NCBI GenBank assembly: GCA_017577575.1
Contig: PKRG01000013.1
Coordinates: 14,292 to 78,291, forward strand
Length of the DNA: 64,000 nucleotides
Direction of reading: 5' to 3'
DNA from: Acidimicrobiia bacterium
GTDB taxonomy: Bacteria > Actinomycetota > Acidimicrobiia > Spongiisociales > ZC4RG35
The translations under genes were made by a program, and so were the position numbers. Positions 48,940 through 56,365 of the stretch are shown piece by piece (position 1 is the stretch's first letter; every line of letters begins with the position of its first letter). A model generated the notes under the pieces. The model was not told the DNA's origin and made no database searches. It saw only the letters and a program-made list of their open reading frames with translations.

Positions 48940-49725
48940 TCATCTGCGGCTGCGCCGCAACGCCCACACGGCCAGCGCCGCCGCCAGGCCGCCGGCCGCG
49001 GCGGCGGAGATCACCGGCACCGGCTTGGGGATGTCCGCCAGCCGGCCCCTCACCTCGACCTCCCGCTCGAAATGGAGGATCTGCCAGTCACGCTCCTCGG
49101 CGATCGCCCGCAGCTCCCGGTCGGGGTTGACGGCGACAGGGTGGCCGACCGCCTCCAGCATCGGCAGGTCGGTGATCGAGTCCGAGTAGGCGAAGGACTC
49201 GGCGAGGTCGATCCCGACCCGGTCCGCCATCGCTCGAATCGCCTCCGCCTTGCCCGGCCCGTAGGCGTAGAACTCGATGTCGCCGGTGTAGCGGCCCTCG
49301 GCGTCGACCTCGGGGAGGGTGGCGATGATGTCCTCCAGCCCCAGGTACCGGCACAGCGGGGCGACGATCTCCATCGGGCTGGACGACACGACCACCACCC
49401 GGCGGCCGGCGCGGACGTGCTCGTCGATGATCGCCAGCGCCTCGGCGTACACCAGCGGAGCCACCACCTCCTCGACCGTCTCCTCGACGAGTTTGGCGAC
49501 CTCCTCCTGCTTCCAGCCCTTGGTCAACTCCCCGAGCTCGCGGCGGACCCGCTCCAGCTGGTCGTGGTCGGCGCCGAACATCTGGTAGTAGGCCTGGGCG
49601 ATCCCGGCCTTGAACAGGGTGGCGCGGTTCAACAGCCCGGCCTTGAACAGCGGGCGGGTGAACGCCAGCGTCGAGGACTTGGCGATGATCGTCTTGTCCA
49701 GGTCGAAGAACGCGGCCGCCGCCAT
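48940..49725 (-). CDS. HAD-IB family phosphatase (SerB-like) with C-terminal TM helix
   Basis: A 261-residue HAD-IB hydrolase. Motif I is AAFFDLDKTIIAKSSTLAF, motif II is VVVSSSPMEIV, and motif IV is SFAYSDSITDLPMLEAVGHPVAVNPDRELRAIA. The N-terminal DLDKT and the phosphoserine-phosphatase-like fold with a C-terminal hydrophobic segment (VISAAAAGGLAAALAVWAL) match the group next to actinobacterial Tad loci, where the mycobacterial relative is Rv3661. The substrate may be a lysophosphatidic or amino-acid phosphate. TAGTCT ends 7 nt before the ATG at 49725. It is divergent from the Tad operon. Confidence 0.88.
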   Translation of the reverse strand: MAAAAFFDLDKTIIAKSSTLAFTRPLFKAGLLNRATLFKAGIAQAYYQMFGADHDQLERVRRELGELTKGWKQEEVAKLVEETVEEVVAPLVYAEALAIIDEHVRAGRRVVVVSSSPMEIVAPLCRYLGLEDIIATLPEVDAEGRYTGDIEFYAYGPGKAEAIRAMADRVGIDLAESFAYSDSITDLPMLEAVGHPVAVNPDRELRAIAEERDWQILHFEREVEVRGRLADIPKPVPVISAAAAGGLAAALAVWALRRSRR

Positions 49726-49732
49726 CACTCCA

Positions 49733-49738
49733 AGACTA
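49733..49738 (-). promoter_or_regulatory. -10 box of the HAD-IB gene
   Basis: TAGTCT on the minus strand, 7 nt before the ATG at 49725. Confidence 0.45.
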
Positions 49739-49833
49739 AGGCGCGGGTGGCTCCACCGTCCGGATCCCAGAGTTCCCAGCCTACGGCCCGGGCCGGGGCC
49801 TGAATAGGGGTTCCTCCCGAGACCGGGGATTCG

Positions 49834-49839
49834 TAGCTT
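49834..49839 (+). promoter_or_regulatory. -10 box of the Tad pilus operon
   Basis: TAGCTT ends 7 nt before ATG 49847 and is the likely promoter for the whole pilus operon. Confidence 0.45.
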
Positions 49840-49846
49840 CGCCGCC

Positions 49847-50398
49847 ATGAGTGGCGGTCAGGTGATCGGAGTCCGCACGTTCGGCGACGACCTCCTCGGG
49901 GCGATCGCCCCCCTGGGCCTGGCCGTGGCCGCCGGCACCGCTCTGGTCGTCGACCTGGACGCCGATGGGCCCTCCTACCCGGCGGAACGCACCCTCGCCC
50001 AGGTCGTCGCCGAAGGCCCGCGGCGCGCCGAGCTGGTCCCGGAGCGGTCGGGGGTGGCCGTGCTGCCCAACGGCGGGGTTCGGGCCTTCGAGGCGCTGGA
50101 GATGGTCGAGATGCTCGCTCGGTCCTGGCCGGCGGTGGTGGTGCGGGCGGGCTCGGAGCCCGTGCCGTACCCGGTGGTTCCGGTGCGACCCCTGTGGCCA
50201 GGTTTCATGGCCCCCGGCGGGTCCCGTCCGGCCGTGTGGCAGCGGGTGGCCGGGGCCGCCGCTGACCCTCCGGGGCCGGGCCCCGTCCTGCCGGCGCCCG
50301 GGCGGAGGGTGGTGACGGCGCTGTTGCGGGGCCGGAGGCCTGTCCGCTCCGCCTGGGTGCGGGCATGGAGGCGGGTCTGGGAGCTGCCATGGCGGTGA
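49847..50398 (+). CDS. Tad-locus protein at the CpaE/Ssd position, no P-loop
   Basis: A 183-residue protein that opens the pilus operon. In related actinobacteria this place is held by a CpaE/Ssd-type P-loop protein (Rv3660c in Mycobacterium tuberculosis) that helps locate the pilus machinery. Here residues about 1-40 (VIGVRTFGDDLLGAIAPLGLAVAAGTALVVDLDADGPSYP) recall a MinD/CpaE-like beta-strand ending in DLDADGPS, but the Walker-type GGxGKS/T loop is absent and the protein is about half the usual length. The remainder is Pro/Arg-rich, ending in SAWVRAWRRVWELPWR. It could be a degenerate or specialised form. It overlaps tadA. Confidence 0.6.
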   Translation: MSGGQVIGVRTFGDDLLGAIAPLGLAVAAGTALVVDLDADGPSYPAERTLAQVVAEGPRRAELVPERSGVAVLPNGGVRAFEALEMVEMLARSWPAVVVRAGSEPVPYPVVPVRPLWPGFMAPGGSRPAVWQRVAGAAADPPGPGPVLPAPGRRVVTALLRGRRPVRSAWVRAWRRVWELPWR

Positions 50399-51420
50399 TC
50401 GACCGCATGGTCCGCCAGTTGGTCGCATCCGAGGTTCCCCTCGACCGGAGCCGGCTCTCCGAGGCGGCGCGCCGGCTCGCTCGCACGGAAGCCCCGCTGG
50501 CGGGCACGGAACTGGTGGAGGCGGTGGTCGACGCCATCGTCGGGTTGGGCCCGCTGGAGCCGCTCCTGCGCCAGCCCGATGTCACCGACGTCCTCGTCAA
50601 CGGCCCACAGGAGGTGTGGGTGGAGCGCGGCGGGCGGCTGGAGCGGGCGCCGGTGTCGTTCTCCGACGACGCCGCCGTCGTCGCCGCCGTGGAGCGGGTG
50701 ATCGCCCCGCTGGGCCTGCGGCTCGACCGGGCATCGCCCATGGTCGACGCCCGGCTGCCCGACGGCTCCCGTCTCCACGCCGTCGTCCCTCCCGCCTCGG
50801 TCGACGGCCCGGTGGTGGCGATCCGGCGGTTCATGCAGGCGGTCTCCTCCCTCGACGACCTGGTCCGGGGAGGCTCTGCCACCCCCGGCCAGGTGGAGGC
50901 GCTCAGGGACGCGATCCGCCAACGGCGCAACATCGTCGTCGCCGGGGGGACGGGGGCCGGCAAGACCACCCTCCTCAACCTGCTGGCCGCCGAGATCCCG
51001 TCCCACGAGCGGGTCGTGACCATCGAGGACGCCGCCGAGCTGTCGCTTCCCGGCCACGTGGTCAGGCTGGAAGCCCACCCGCCCAACGCCGACGGCCACG
51101 GTGGGGTGAGCCTCCGCCAACTGCTGCGGTCGGCACTCCGCCTCCGCCCCGACCGCATCGTCGTGGGCGAAGTCCGCGGGGCGGAAGCCCTCGACATGGT
51201 GTGGGCCCTCAACACCGGCCACCTGGGCAGCCTCTCCACCGTCCACGCCAACTCCCCGTCGGAGGCGCTGTGGCGGCTCGAGACGCTGGCTCTGTCCGAC
51301 GGCGGCGTCGCCGCCGACGCGGTGCGCCGCCAGATCCACGCGGGCATCCACCTCGTCGTCCAGGTCGAACGCTCGGCGGAGGGGCGGCGGATCACCGAGT
51401 TGTGGGAGGCGGGAGCATGA
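50389..51420 (+). CDS. tadA: Tad/Flp pilus secretion ATPase
   Basis: Cytoplasmic motor ATPase (CpaF/TadA family) that powers Flp pilus assembly. From ATG 50389 it has 343 residues. The N-terminal domain contains GLGPLEPLLRQPDVTDVLVNGPQEVWVERGG. The P-loop is VAGGTGAGKTTLLNLLAAEIP, followed by the Asp box VTIEDAAEL, Walker B-like RPDRIVVGEVRGAEALDMVWALNTGHLGSLSTVHANSP and the His box in TVHAN. An in-frame ATG at 50365 is also possible; GGGAG 6 nt before 50389 favours the later start. It is shorter than proteobacterial CpaF because a long N-terminal region is missing. It overlaps tadB by 4 nt. Confidence 0.92.
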   Translation: MAVIDRMVRQLVASEVPLDRSRLSEAARRLARTEAPLAGTELVEAVVDAIVGLGPLEPLLRQPDVTDVLVNGPQEVWVERGGRLERAPVSFSDDAAVVAAVERVIAPLGLRLDRASPMVDARLPDGSRLHAVVPPASVDGPVVAIRRFMQAVSSLDDLVRGGSATPGQVEALRDAIRQRRNIVVAGGTGAGKTTLLNLLAAEIPSHERVVTIEDAAELSLPGHVVRLEAHPPNADGHGGVSLRQLLRSALRLRPDRIVVGEVRGAEALDMVWALNTGHLGSLSTVHANSPSEALWRLETLALSDGGVAADAVRRQIHAGIHLVVQVERSAEGRRITELWEAGA

Positions 51421-52070
51421 TCGAGGCGCTCTTCTTCGCCGCCGGGATCGTGGCCGGGGTCGACTGGAAGGTGCTCGCCCCGGCGGCAGCCGCCGTCTGG
51501 TTCCCGGTTCCGACCGCGGCGGCCCTCCTCGTGGTGCTCGCGGCTCATCGGGGGAGGCGGCTCGACTCTCTCGCCACCGAGGTCGAGGCAGTCGAGGCGG
51601 TGGTCGGGGAGCTGCGGGCTGGATCGTCGCTTCGCACGGCCCTCTCGTCCGCCCTGGCCGGGATGGAGGGCGCAGAAGGCGTCGTCCGCCGCCTGCGCGT
51701 CGGGGAGCCTCTCGCCTCCGCTGTCGCCGACCTCGAGCGGGCGCTGCCCCGGACGGGAAGACTGATCCGGGTGGCGATCGCCGCCGGCGGGGGAGCGGGC
51801 CGGATGCTGCCCGTCTTCGAGGAGCTCGTCGTCCACGCCAGCGCCGAGGCGTCGGCGGCGGCCGAGCTGCGGACGGCCCTGGCTCCGGTCAGAGCGTCGA
51901 TGACGGTCCTCGTCGGAGCTCCCTGCCTCTACCTGGGGTGGGTGACGGCGACCGGGAGGCTGACCCGCCTGCTGCAGCTGCCGGGCGGAGCGTGGGTGGC
52001 GGGGATCGGCGCGGCACTCTTCTCGGTCGGAATCGCCGTGATGACGGCCATGGCGAGGAGGAGGCGATGA
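51417..52070 (+). CDS. tadB: Tad pilus inner-membrane platform protein (TadB-like)
   Basis: A 217-residue type II secretion system F-domain protein that, with TadC, forms the membrane platform for pilin extraction. The N-terminal TM segments (VLAPAAAAVWFPVPTAAALLVVLAA) precede a cytoplasmic helical domain (EAVVGELRAGSSLRTALSSALAGM...GEPLASAVADLERALP...GGGAGRMLPVFEELVVHASAEASAAAELRTALAPVRASM). Two C-terminal helices follow (LVGAPCLYLGWVTA, WVAGIGAALFSVGIAVM). The start overlaps the tadA stop, and the next gene overlaps in turn. Actinobacterial TadB is commonly short like this. Confidence 0.85.
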   Translation: MIEALFFAAGIVAGVDWKVLAPAAAAVWFPVPTAAALLVVLAAHRGRRLDSLATEVEAVEAVVGELRAGSSLRTALSSALAGMEGAEGVVRRLRVGEPLASAVADLERALPRTGRLIRVAIAAGGGAGRMLPVFEELVVHASAEASAAAELRTALAPVRASMTVLVGAPCLYLGWVTATGRLTRLLQLPGGAWVAGIGAALFSVGIAVMTAMARRRR

Positions 52071-52603
52071 GGAGACTCGTCGCCGCCGGCTGCGGGGTCG
52101 TGATCGCCGGGCCGCTGGGCGGGGCCGCTGCCGTGGCCGTCGTCGAGGCGCTCGCCTGGGCCTACCGGCGGCGACAGCCCGAAGCCGGTGACGTCGTCGA
52201 GGTGGCGGCCACCCTGCTGGTGTTGGTGGGCGCCGGGCTGCCCGTGGTCTCGGCGTTGGAGCAGGCCGCGGCGCATCTGCCCGGCGTGGACGAAGCCGTG
52301 CGCCGGGCGCGGCGGCTCGGGTCCGCCCCGGCGCTCGCCTCCGCCCGCGGGCCGCTCGCCCCGCTCCTGCGCAGGCTCGCCGACGCCGCCGTGTCGGGGT
52401 CCCCTCCCGAGCCCGCCCTCCGCGGTTTCATCGAGGCAGAGAGGCGTCGCCGACACACCGAAGCGGTCGCCCGGGCCCGCCGGCTCCCCGTGCGGCTGAT
52501 GGTGCCGATGACCCTCCTCGTCCTCCCCGGGTTCGTGCTGATGGTCTACGGCCCGATGCTGATCGACATCGTCACCTCCCTCCTGGGCCCGCTGTGGAAC
52601 TGA
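52067..52603 (+). CDS. tadC: Tad pilus inner-membrane platform protein (TadC-like)
   Basis: A 178-residue T2SSF-domain protein, second component of the platform. It begins with a TM segment (VAAGCGVVIAGPLGGAAAVAVVEALAWAY). The core is ATLLVLVGAGLPVVSALEQAAAHLPGV...LAPLLRRLADAAVSGSPPEPALRGFIEAERRRRHTEAVARARRLPVRLMVPMTLLVLPGFVLMVYGPMLID. The final PVRLMxPxTLLxLPGFxLM is the family hallmark. The ATGA overlap with tadB implies coupled translation. It is followed by 58 nt with a separate ribosome-binding site for the pilin, which is usually needed in excess. Confidence 0.87.
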   Translation: MRRLVAAGCGVVIAGPLGGAAAVAVVEALAWAYRRRQPEAGDVVEVAATLLVLVGAGLPVVSALEQAAAHLPGVDEAVRRARRLGSAPALASARGPLAPLLRRLADAAVSGSPPEPALRGFIEAERRRRHTEAVARARRLPVRLMVPMTLLVLPGFVLMVYGPMLIDIVTSLLGPLWN

Positions 52604-52661
52604 CGGTCCCACTTCCCCCCGGAGCCGGTCGGACACCGGCAGCGACGAAAGGAGCATCGCC

Positions 52662-52856
52662 ATGTGGGCGATATGGCACTGGTTGACCACCCGGCTGGAG
52701 GGCGAGCGCGGGCAGGCGACGGTCGAGTACTTCCTCGTCATCCTCGCCGCCACCGCTCTCGCCATCGTGGCCCTCAAGTGGCTCCAAGGGAGCGGAGGCA
52801 GCTCGTTGGGGGACCTCTTCGGCAAGGTGATCTCTTGGGTGGCGGGCAAGTTCTGA
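52662..52856 (+). CDS. Flp-type prepilin (DUF4244-like)
   Basis: A 64-residue prepilin forming the body of the Flp pilus. A positively charged leader MWAIWHWLTTRLEGERG is followed by the cleavage-site motif G|QATVEYFLVILAATALAIVALKW, with the conserved Glu at mature position 5 and Tyr at 6. The C-terminal GGSSLGDLFGKVISWVAGKF is short. This is the actinobacterial pilin type annotated DUF4244. GAAAGGAG lies about 8 nt before the ATG, the strongest ribosome-binding site in the operon, fitting high expression. Processing would need a TadV-type prepilin peptidase, which is not in the window. Confidence 0.92.
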   Translation: MWAIWHWLTTRLEGERGQATVEYFLVILAATALAIVALKWLQGSGGSSLGDLFGKVISWVAGKF

Positions 52857-53212
52857 GCTCCCGCGGATCGGCGACGGTGGAGTTCGTGCTGGTCGTGCCC
52901 CTCATCGTCCTCGTGGTGGCCGCCTGCCTCGAGGTGGCGGCACTGGCGCGGACCCGCCTCGTCGTGGTGGCGGCGGCTCGGGAAGGGGCCCGGGTCGCCG
53001 CCACCCAGCCCGATCCGGCGGATGCCGCCCGCGCCGTGCGCGGGGCCCTGGGGGATCTGGGAGACGCCGCCCGGATCACCGTGAGCCGTCCCCACGTGGT
53101 CGGCCGTCCCGCCACCGTGGAGGTGGAGGTCCGTCAGACGCTCAGGACACCCCTCCTGCAGCATCTCAGGGTGCCGGTCGGGGGCCGGGCGACGATGCGG
53201 GTCGAGCGGTGA
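52835..53212 (+). CDS. TadE-like pseudopilin
   Basis: Minor pilin or pseudopilin of the TadE family. The diagnostic part is RGSATVEFVLVVPLIVLVVAACLEVAALARTRLVVVAAAREGARVAAT, with prepilin-like G-S-A-T-V-E-F and the Glu at position 5. The start is uncertain: no ATG or GTG precedes the hallmark in frame. TTG 52835 (with AAGGTGA upstream) is my choice; CTG 52853, overlapping the pilin stop, is an alternative. Either way translation must start inside or at the end of the pilin gene. The C-terminal half has mixed beta segments (ITVSRPHVVGRPATVEVEVRQTL). The next gene overlaps by 4 nt. Confidence 0.85.
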   Translation: MGGGQVLSSRGSATVEFVLVVPLIVLVVAACLEVAALARTRLVVVAAAREGARVAATQPDPADAARAVRGALGDLGDAARITVSRPHVVGRPATVEVEVRQTLRTPLLQHLRVPVGGRATMRVER

Positions 53213-53583
53213 CCGAACGCGGCGGCGCCACGATCGTGGCCGCGGCGGTGGTCTCTTTTCTGGTCCTGGTGGCCGCCGGCCTGGCCGCGGTCGGCAGGGT
53301 CGGGGCGGCCCGCGTCCAGGCCACCTCAGCGGCCGACGCAGCCGCCCTCGCCGCGGCTCCGCTCACCTTCCTGCCCGGCGACCCCGCCGCCGAAGCAGCC
53401 ACCTACGCCCGGGTGAACGGGGCGGACCTGGTGCGCTGCGGATGCCGCAAGGACCTCGGGCTGGGCGACCGCGTCGTCACCGTCCAGGTCGAAAAGCCCG
53501 TCGAACTGCCCATCTTCGGGGAGGTGACGGTCCGCGCCCGTGCCGCCGCCGAGTTCTCGCCCCGCCGACTGCTCGGGGGGTGA
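53209..53583 (+). CDS. TadG/Rv3654c-like pilus-locus protein
   Basis: A 124-residue protein last in the pilus operon. It starts RGGATIVAAAVVSFLVLVAAGLAAVGRVGAARVQATSAADAAALAAAP, a single TM helix with the TadG-type A-x-x-A-A-D-A-A-A-L-A motif. The actinobacterial protein at this place (Rv3654c in Mycobacterium) is described as helicase/secretion-neighbourhood TadE-like. The C-terminus contains an extracytoplasmic segment with two close Cys (RCGCRKDLG) and beta strands. The GTG start overlaps the TadE stop. Role in assembly or anchoring is inferred from location. Confidence 0.83.
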   Translation: MTERGGATIVAAAVVSFLVLVAAGLAAVGRVGAARVQATSAADAAALAAAPLTFLPGDPAAEAATYARVNGADLVRCGCRKDLGLGDRVVTVQVEKPVELPIFGEVTVRARAAAEFSPRRLLGG

Positions 53584-53603
53584 GGGCTAACGTTTCCGCG
53601 GCG

Positions 53604-54071
53604 ATGTCGACCGCGGCCGTTCGGGTCCTGAAAGAAGCCGGGGTGGAGTTCACCCTCCACGAGTACGAAGTCGACGCCGACGTGGGGGAAGGCTACGGCG
53701 AGGCCGTCGCCGCCGCCATGGGCGTCGAGCCCGAGAGGGTGTTCAAGACTCTCCTGGCCGAAGTCGACGGCACCCACGTGGTGGCCGTCGTCCCCGTCTC
53801 GGAGCGGCTCTCGGTGAAAGCGCTGGCCCGGGCGGCCGGGGGGAAGAAGGCCTCGATGGCCGACCCCGCCGACGTCGCCCGGCTCACCGGCTACTCGCCC
53901 GGCGGGATAAGCCCGTTCGGGCAGCGTCGCCGGCTCCCCACGTTCGTCGACGAGAACGCAGAGAGGTTCGACTCGATCTTCGTCAGCGGCGGCAGGCGCG
54001 GGCTGCAGGTGGAGGTGGCTCCCGTCGACCTCATCCGCCTCACCGGGGCCCGGGTGGCGGCCCTCAGCTGA
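53604..54071 (+). CDS. ybaK: YbaK/EbsC aminoacyl-tRNA deacylase
   Basis: A trans-editing enzyme that removes Cys from Cys-tRNA(Pro) (YbaK group). The 155-residue protein shows AVRVLKEAGVEFTLHEYEVD, then EAVAAAMGVEPERVFKTLLAEVDG (conserved catalytic-site Lys in FKTL), LSVKALARAAGGKKASMADPADVARLTGYSPGGISPFG (the GYxPGGIxPxG substrate-pocket motif) and FDSIFVSGGRRGLQVEVAPVDLIRLTGA. TAACGT ends 10 nt before the ATG. It follows the pilus operon by 20 nt but has its own -10. Its 3' end overlaps the convergent helicase gene by 8 bp. Confidence 0.93.
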   Translation: MSTAAVRVLKEAGVEFTLHEYEVDADVGEGYGEAVAAAMGVEPERVFKTLLAEVDGTHVVAVVPVSERLSVKALARAAGGKKASMADPADVARLTGYSPGGISPFGQRRRLPTFVDENAERFDSIFVSGGRRGLQVEVAPVDLIRLTGARVAALS

Positions 54072-56325
54072 GGATCGTCTCGAGCAGCCGGATCGCCCCC
54101 GCCTTGTCGAGAGGCTCGTTGAGGTTGCCGCACTTGGGGGACTGGACACACGACGGGCAGCCGTGGGTGCACGGACAGGTCCTCACCGCCTCGAGGGTCG
54201 CCTGCCAGTGGCTGGCTCCTGCCCCGAACGCCACCTCGGAGATCCCCGCCCCGCCGGCGTAGGCCTCGTAGATGAAGATCGTCGGCCCGCCCGACACCGG
54301 ATGCCACGGTGTCGACAACCCGCCCATGTCCCAGCGGTCGCACACCGCCCGGAGCGGCAGCACGGCGATGGCGGCGTGCTCGGCGGCGTGAAGGGTGCCG
54401 GGCAGCTCGTGGGGGGCGACATCGGCCCGGCGGATCGGAGCGTCGGGGATCGACAGCCAGATGGCGTCGGTCTCGTAGGTGACGGACGGGAGGTCCAGGT
54501 AGACCGTGTCCAGCAGCTCCCGCGACCCGAGCGCCCGCTTCTGGTAGGCCACCACCTGGGTGTGGACCCTCACCGACCCCAGGTGGAGCCGGCAGGGGCC
54601 CAGGTCGGCCACCGAGCGGCGCTCCAGGACCTCCAGGTCGGTGTCCACCTTGGGCTGGGTGTAGTAGGAGACGTCCTGGCGCCTCACCCACACCTCCCCG
54701 CGGGAGATGTCGAGGCGGGTCACCACGTAGGTGTCCCCCTGATGCAGGTAGACGGCGCCCTCGTGGCCGTCCCGGTACGCCCGTGCCTCGTCGAGGACCC
54801 CGAGCAGCTCGGGAGGGCCGGTGCGGTCGATGACGTCGAAACGGCGCCCGGTTGAACTGCGCAGGTCGATCTGCGGCGCCGGGGCACGGCGATCCGCCCA
54901 GTACAGGGCGTCGTCGCGGAGGCGGAGCAGGTCGGCCTGGACCAGCCGGTTGGCGGCCTCCTCGATCGCCTCCCCGAGGACCTCGCGGTCTTCCAGCCGC
55001 AGCGGCAACTCGTAGGCGGCGCAGGCGGCGTGGGCCTCCGCCACCGCCGGGTTGGACGGGTTGATGACCACCGCCTCCGACGGCCGGGTGAACAGCTCGT
55101 CGGGATGGGTCATGAAGTACTGGTCGAGGGCGTCCTCCCCGGCGACCAGGACGACCAGGGAGGTGTCCTTCCTGCGCCCGGCCCGGCCCGCCTGCTGGCG
55201 GAACGACGAGATCGTCCCCGGGAACGTCGTCAGGATCGCCGCCTCCAACGACCCGACGTCGACACCCAGCTCCAGGGCGTTGGTGGTGACGATGCCGGTC
55301 AGCTCCCCGCTGAAGAGCTGGGATTCGATCCGACGGCGCTGCTGGGGGAGGTAGCCGCCCCGGTACGAGGCGATCCGCTTCCGTCGCGAGGCGTCGAGAC
55401 GCTCGGTGGCCCACCGGTAGATCAGCTCGGTGGACTTGCGGCTGCGTGCGAACACGATCGTCGACACGTCACGGCGGACCAGGTCGACGAAGAGATCGGT
55501 CGCCTCGGCCAGGGCCGAGCGGCGGCGGCCCTCCTCGGGGTCCTCCATCTCCGGGTTCCACAGCACCACCCACTGCTCGCCGCGGGGAGAGTCGTCTTCA
55601 TCGACGACGGCCACGTCGAGACCGCACAGGCGGGAGGCGAGCTCTCCGGGGTTGCCGATCGTCGCCGAGCCGAACACGAACACCGGGTCGGAGCCGTAGT
55701 GGTGGCACAGGCGGCGCAGCCGGCGGAGCACCATCGACACGTGGGTTCCGAAGATCCCCCGCAGCGTGTGCAGCTCGTCGACCACCACGTAGCGGAGCCG
55801 GTGGAAGAAGTCGGCCCACCGGCCGTGGTGAGGGAGGATCCCCACGTGGAGCATGTCGGGGTTGGTGAGGATCACGTTGGCCGCGCGGCGGATGGCCGAG
55901 CGCTGGTCGGTGGGGGTGTCCCCGTCGTAGGTGGCGGCGGCCACCAGGTCCGCGGCGACCACCGAGAACGACCGGGCCTGGTCCTGGGAGAGGGCCTTGG
56001 TGGGGTAGATGCAGAAGGCGGTGGAGCGGGGGTCCTCCAGCGCCGCCTCCATGATCGGCACCTGGTAGCAGAGGGTCTTGCCGGCGGCGGTGCCCGCCAC
56101 CACCACCGTGTGCCGGCCCGCCAGGATCGAATCGATCGCCCGCGCCTGGTGGCGGTACAGCCGCTCTATGCCGAGCTCGGCGAGGCGTTCCGCCACCTGC
56201 GGGTGGAGGCGCCGGCTCGGCTCGGCGTGGACCGCCGGGCGGGCGGCGAGATGCCGCATCTCGGCCAGCTCGCCTTCGAGATCCGGCGACTCCGACCAGG
56301 TGCGGGCGATCAGCGAAGGGTCCAC
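54064..56325 (-). CDS. MrfA-like DEAD/DEAH helicase with DUF1998-type zinc tail
   Basis: A 753-residue superfamily 2 helicase of the MrfA/YprA (Hrq1-related) group, linked in Bacillus to repair of mitomycin adducts. Motif I is VVVAGTAAGKTLCYQ, motif Ia is YPTKALSQDQ, motif II is VVVDELHTLRG, motif III is VFGSATIGNP, and motifs V and VI are TTNALELGVDVGSLEA and QQAGRAGRR. The C-terminal domain ends with four close Cys (CPCTHGCPSCVQSPKCG), the zinc-binding MrfA signature. The same helicase sits beside the Tad pilus locus in mycobacteria (Rv3649), so the neighbourhood is conserved although a functional link is not known. Confidence 0.92.
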   Translation of the reverse strand: MDPSLIARTWSESPDLEGELAEMRHLAARPAVHAEPSRRLHPQVAERLAELGIERLYRHQARAIDSILAGRHTVVVAGTAAGKTLCYQVPIMEAALEDPRSTAFCIYPTKALSQDQARSFSVVAADLVAAATYDGDTPTDQRSAIRRAANVILTNPDMLHVGILPHHGRWADFFHRLRYVVVDELHTLRGIFGTHVSMVLRRLRRLCHHYGSDPVFVFGSATIGNPGELASRLCGLDVAVVDEDDSPRGEQWVVLWNPEMEDPEEGRRRSALAEATDLFVDLVRRDVSTIVFARSRKSTELIYRWATERLDASRRKRIASYRGGYLPQQRRRIESQLFSGELTGIVTTNALELGVDVGSLEAAILTTFPGTISSFRQQAGRAGRRKDTSLVVLVAGEDALDQYFMTHPDELFTRPSEAVVINPSNPAVAEAHAACAAYELPLRLEDREVLGEAIEEAANRLVQADLLRLRDDALYWADRRAPAPQIDLRSSTGRRFDVIDRTGPPELLGVLDEARAYRDGHEGAVYLHQGDTYVVTRLDISRGEVWVRRQDVSYYTQPKVDTDLEVLERRSVADLGPCRLHLGSVRVHTQVVAYQKRALGSRELLDTVYLDLPSVTYETDAIWLSIPDAPIRRADVAPHELPGTLHAAEHAAIAVLPLRAVCDRWDMGGLSTPWHPVSGGPTIFIYEAYAGGAGISEVAFGAGASHWQATLEAVRTCPCTHGCPSCVQSPKCGNLNEPLDKAGAIRLLETILS

Positions 56326-56365
56326 GCCCGGGAACGGTAAGTCCCCGGGCGGACAAACCCGATTC

